Of a stretch of DNA of 64,000 bases, positions 61,922 to 64,000 are shown piece by piece. The stretch spans positions 29,012 through 93,011 of the forward strand of contig JANQGQ010000029.1 of the NCBI GenBank assembly GCA_028277185.1. Direction: 5' to 3'. Below the pieces are notes generated by a model. The model was not told the DNA's origin. It did not search any database and saw only the letters and a list, made by a program, of their open reading frames with translations. Every line of letters starts with the position of its first letter. Within the stretch, counting starts at the first letter, position 1. Made by a program: the position numbers and the translations under genes. This DNA comes from Woeseiaceae bacterium (lineage in GTDB: Bacteria > Pseudomonadota > Gammaproteobacteria > Steroidobacterales > Woeseiaceae).

Positions 61922-62784
61922 CGGCCGAGGTACACCGCGGTGATGTTTTCCCGCGCGTGGCCCAGTTCGCGTGAGATGGCCTCGCGCGCTTCTCGGTCCA
62001 GCGCGCGCTGTTCGTTGGTGAGGGTTTTCGTGGCCGGGCCGCCCGCGACGGGTGCCGGCCAGCCGGTGAGTTCGAGGTATCGGGTTTGCGCGTAGGCGTG
62101 GCGCAGGCCGTGGAGCTTGGTGAAACCCGCGGTACGGAGCTGGCGCTCGTAGCGGTGGAGTTGCTCGACGTACTTGCTCTGTGGCGGGATCAGCGCGCCG
62201 CCCCTGGCGAGGGCTTTGACCTCGTTGAGGAGTGCCCGCTGTTTAGCGGTGCGGATCGGGACGGTCCGTGCCCGGCCACCCTTTGTCCAACTCGCTTTCA
62301 GGCGGATGCTGTTGTCCTGAATCGCGTAGCCGGGGCTGAACTTGATGGCTTCCTCACGCCGGAGGCCGAACTGGGCTTGCAGGCGAATGCTGAGGCGGAC
62401 GTAAGGATCGGTGATCCGATCGAATTTCGCCGGGTTGAGCGAAACCGCCTTCGAGGTTTCGGCGACATGCTGCCGCCTGCCGAGGCCGTAGACGCTGTTG
62501 TCGCGGGCGATGATATTGGCCTTGCCCACCTTTGCCGCCCACCAGCGGAGAACCGACAGCCGGTTCTTCTGGGTAGCGAGGCCGATGCCCTGGTCTTTCC
62601 AGAGAGCGACGAGGGCAGTGACATGTTTCGGTTTCAGGGATTTCGGCTGCATACGCCGGAATCCCATCGTCCGAAGTTGATTTGCCATCTGATCCAGCAT
62701 TCGCTCACGGTTCGCCTGTGTGGAATAACTCCCGTCCCGGTTGGTCCGGCAAAGCTCTTTCAACTGGTGGTTCAGGTCTTTCAT
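61918..62784 (-). CDS. Second tyrosine recombinase (integrase domain protein)
   Basis: A 288-residue tyrosine recombinase of the type common in integrative conjugative elements. N-terminal SAM-like helices (LNHQLKELCRTNRDGSYSTQANRERML), catalytic Arg in FGLRREEAIKF, HGLRHAYAQTRY, and ELGHARENITAVYLGR with the nucleophile Tyr four residues from the end. First gene of a three-gene operon with the small protein and integrase 1. Confidence 0.9.
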   Translation of the reverse strand: MKDLNHQLKELCRTNRDGSYSTQANRERMLDQMANQLRTMGFRRMQPKSLKPKHVTALVALWKDQGIGLATQKNRLSVLRWWAAKVGKANIIARDNSVYGLGRRQHVAETSKAVSLNPAKFDRITDPYVRLSIRLQAQFGLRREEAIKFSPGYAIQDNSIRLKASWTKGGRARTVPIRTAKQRALLNEVKALARGGALIPPQSKYVEQLHRYERQLRTAGFTKLHGLRHAYAQTRYLELTGWPAPVAGGPATKTLTNEQRALDREAREAISRELGHARENITAVYLGR

Positions 62785-63054
62785 GGTGCGAATCTCGTCC
62801 GGTTAGTTTTGCTGACCAGCTCGCCGCCCTTGAGGCAGACGAGGTCCGGGCAATGCCCGGTGATGGTCTGGGGACACCAGCCCCCTGAGGCCTGAAGCCC
62901 CGATCAGGCTCGCCAGCGCGCTCTGTTGAACGCTACTGACGGCCACCAGTTGGCCAAGCGGCCGGGAACAACATTTTCGGGAATGAGTGACGATCTACCT
63001 CCTTTGGTTGGTATGGGTTGAATACGCACTGCGCGTGCGGAAAGTGAACACGCC

Positions 63055-63074
63055 GCCGGACGCCAAAGTCCGGC
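63055..63074. repeat. Inverted repeat, 7-bp arms
   Basis: GCCGGAC (63055-63061) and GTCCGGC (63068-63074) with a six-base loop. Confidence 0.8.
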
Positions 63075-63118
63075 CGAGTTGAAGATGCCGGGCAGGGAAG
63101 CTCGGCTAGGTCGAAGAG

Positions 63119-63191
63119 GCTGAACGGCTAGGGTTCAGCGCGGTTGAAGATGGGTCCGAGGTCTAAAGACCATTGCGCTTGTACCGGACCC
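63119..63191. repeat. Cluster of nested hairpins
   Basis: GCTGAAC/GTTCAGC (63119-63125 and 63133-63139), followed by GGGTCCG/CGGACCC (63152-63158 and 63185-63191), which encloses GGTC-TAAA-GACC (63160-63171). The nesting is RNA- or ssDNA-like. Confidence 0.75.
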
Positions 63192-63344
63192 TTAAGCGCC
63201 ATTGCCGCTTTGTCGCAGCGGCCGCGTTACATGCCGCGGATACTGGAACGACCGACAAACGCTGTCTACAGAAAATCCTGACACCCAGGTGCCGGACTTC
63301 TCTCTCGACGGTTGCCATCACTCGCCGAGAATTTGCCGAAACGG

Positions 63345-63415
63345 CCTGAATCCCGCGCAGTTGCTGGTTCAGGGCGCCGCGTCACTACAGCGCTTCGCCT
63401 TGGTAGTGACGCGGC
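63345..63415. repeat. Long perfect inverted repeat, 13-bp arms, with neighbour hairpin
   Basis: GCCGCGTCACTAC (63376-63388) and GTAGTGACGCGGC (63403-63415) are perfect 13-base arms around a 14-base loop. Just before it CCTGAA (63345-63350) pairs with TTCAGG (63368-63373). Confidence 0.9.
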
Positions 63416-63497
63416 TCAGGGTACAAACGAGCTGCGTCAAGACTGGCGCAATGAGGTTCAAGGGCTGGCGCATATACGCTGGCCCATGGGGCTGTCG

Positions 63498-63510
63498 GTC
63501 GATTATCGAC
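63498..63510. repeat. Short palindrome
   Basis: GTCGAT-T-ATCGAC, a 13-base operator-like palindrome. Confidence 0.6.
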
Positions 63511-63686
63511 GCGAACAGCTATTGTCGAATGTGAGGTCGACGGCTTCCGCCGCGGCGCTAGTTACTACGACCCCTGTTAGCGCGGGGTGCTCCAAACACG
63601 ATTCAGAGCTTGGGTGTCGCTGATATACCGTGCGACGCCGGTGTTTGCGCCATGACTGTAGTGCGTATCCGGATAGTAGACCAGCG

Positions 63687-63716
63687 GAAATGGGGGTCGT
63701 CGTTCAGCCCCATTTC
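63687..63716. repeat. Inverted repeat, 9-bp arms
   Basis: GAAATGGGG (63687-63695) and CCCCATTTC (63708-63716) with a 12-base loop. Confidence 0.8.
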
Positions 63717-63889
63717 TGCTTAGTTTGCCGACAAACGGGCTGCCAGCGATTCTCTCTCAACCGAGCCCCCCCCGGAACTCTCACAAGGTACTCAAAGATC
63801 GCTGATTGCGACTACTGCCGCTGCCCGCTGCCGTAGACGATGGACCTCCCGCGAAGCCGGCCGAAGTATGCTATAACTAGCGGACCGGA

Positions 63890-63907
63890 GAGGGGTTGCA
63901 GCCCCTC
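63890..63907 (+). promoter_or_regulatory. Hairpin upstream of an edge ORF
   Basis: GAGGGG and CCCCTC with a TTGCAG loop, in a leader-like stretch before an ATG at 63946. Likely part of a 5' UTR or a small RNA. Confidence 0.5.
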
Positions 63908-63945
63908 AACGGCCCTAACCACCGCCAGCATTAAGGGTGCTGACC

Positions 63946-64000
63946 ATGGCTGATCACATGCTATCAGACAGAAACGCGACCGCCCGTTCGGGCGTCGCGT
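63946..64000 (+). CDS. Possible start of a small or edge-truncated ORF
   Basis: An ATG with AAGGGTG upstream opens MADHMLSDRNATARSGVA and stays open to the window edge. A 27-base inverted repeat (63974-64000: ACGCGAC plus GCCCG against CGGGC plus GTCGCGT, with one unpaired C) lies inside it and touches the edge, so this could instead be the end of a short leader or sRNA with a terminator. Confidence 0.3.
   Translation, partial: MADHMLSDRNATARSGVA

Larger units (their letters stand above)
62785..63945. other. Gene-poor region dense in inverted repeats
   Basis: About 1.16 kb without a convincing gene on either strand. It holds several perfect inverted repeats, detailed in separate entries, and a repeated GTTGAAGATG (near 63077 and 63143). 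It lies upstream of the recombinase operon and probably contains its promoter, binding sites for the recombinases or the transfer origin of an element. Confidence 0.7.

Noticed and set aside
62086..62895. 269-residue open frame antisense to the second recombinase
   Set aside because: No motif, no ribosome site, and the recombinase frame has its complete catalytic set.
63376..63415. Integron attC site
   Set aside because: The 13-bp repeat lacks the GTTRRRY core and the paired simple sites of attC, and no integron cassette gene is adjacent.
63202..63534. 110-residue open frame in the repeat-rich region
   Set aside because: Crosses the 13-bp inverted repeat, has unusual composition and no recognisable domain.

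Overview
This window looks like a chromosomal segment of a GC-rich, aerobic, probably free-living or marine gammaproteobacterium. The supporting evidence is the murJ-ribF-lspA block followed by minor-pilin genes, ispB divergent from rplU-rpmA-obgE, a YdbH/YnbE/YdbL set, and a marine-proteobacterial-type sortase with its single target. The gene content and the many GTG/TTG starts would fit a Woeseiaceae/Chromatiales-like lineage, but that placement is inference. About 93 percent is coding. From about 60.5 kb to the right edge the window enters what looks like an integrated element.

Layout. (1) 1-5.7 kb, minus: an NAD-linked formate dehydrogenase operon fdsG-fdsB-fdsA-fdsD-fdhD, with fdhD cut by the window edge. 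(2) 5.8-7.5 kb, plus: a TPP riboswitch followed by a thiamine-binding protein, a PnuT-type transporter and a thiamine-kinase-like enzyme, a complete salvage cassette. (3) 7.5-17.7 kb: glyoxalase II, amidohydrolase, FAH-family hydrolase, sortase plus VIT/vWA target, a structured intergenic region ending in an orphan terminator, haloalkane-dehalogenase-like hydrolase, CDF metal exporter, hypoxanthine phosphoribosyltransferase, deoxynucleoside kinase and a cytochrome c lipoprotein. (4) 17.8-20.7 kb: ydbH-ynbE-ydbL, an intermembrane bridge set. (5) 20.7-26.3 kb, minus: a tightly coupled seven-gene envelope operon with an ExbB/MotA-like and an ExbD-like subunit, a lytic transglycosylase and four proteins of unknown function. 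It is divergent from feoAB across a Fur-box-like site. (6) 28.9-38.7 kb: DM13 protein, aminotransferase, sulfatase, FG-GAP protein, coiled-coil membrane protein, PhoX-type phosphatase, a 2OG-Fe(II) oxygenase and an outer-membrane barrel.

(7) 38.7-41.5 kb is the region I find most interesting. A MerR-type regulator sits upstream of an unusual photolyase-family protein whose FAD-binding domain is N-terminal. Between them are an inverted repeat, a sigma70-like promoter, a hairpin with a C-rich loop and a strong intrinsic terminator, together predicting a roughly 117-nt small RNA or attenuator. The same TTGTCTA half-sites occur upstream of the regulator gene, suggesting one small circuit. A tRNA-Pro gene overlaps the photolyase stop codon.

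(8) 41.5-48.4 kb: ispB, rplU (with a long Lys/Ala tail), rpmA, obgE, rpsT, murJ, ribF and lspA. The usual ileS between ribF and lspA is missing, as are fkpB/ispH after lspA. (9) 48.4-59.8 kb, minus: a type IV pilus minor-pilin operon fimT-fimU-pilV-pilW-pilX-pilY1-pilE in which the [small CxxC-type periplasmic protein + PilY1] unit is duplicated. (10) 60.0-64.0 kb: a cysteine-free Fur-family regulator, tRNA-Thr, two tyrosine recombinases with a small overlapping gene, then about 1.2 kb without credible genes but rich in perfect inverted repeats. This looks like the tRNA-side end of an integrative element whose other end lies beyond the window.
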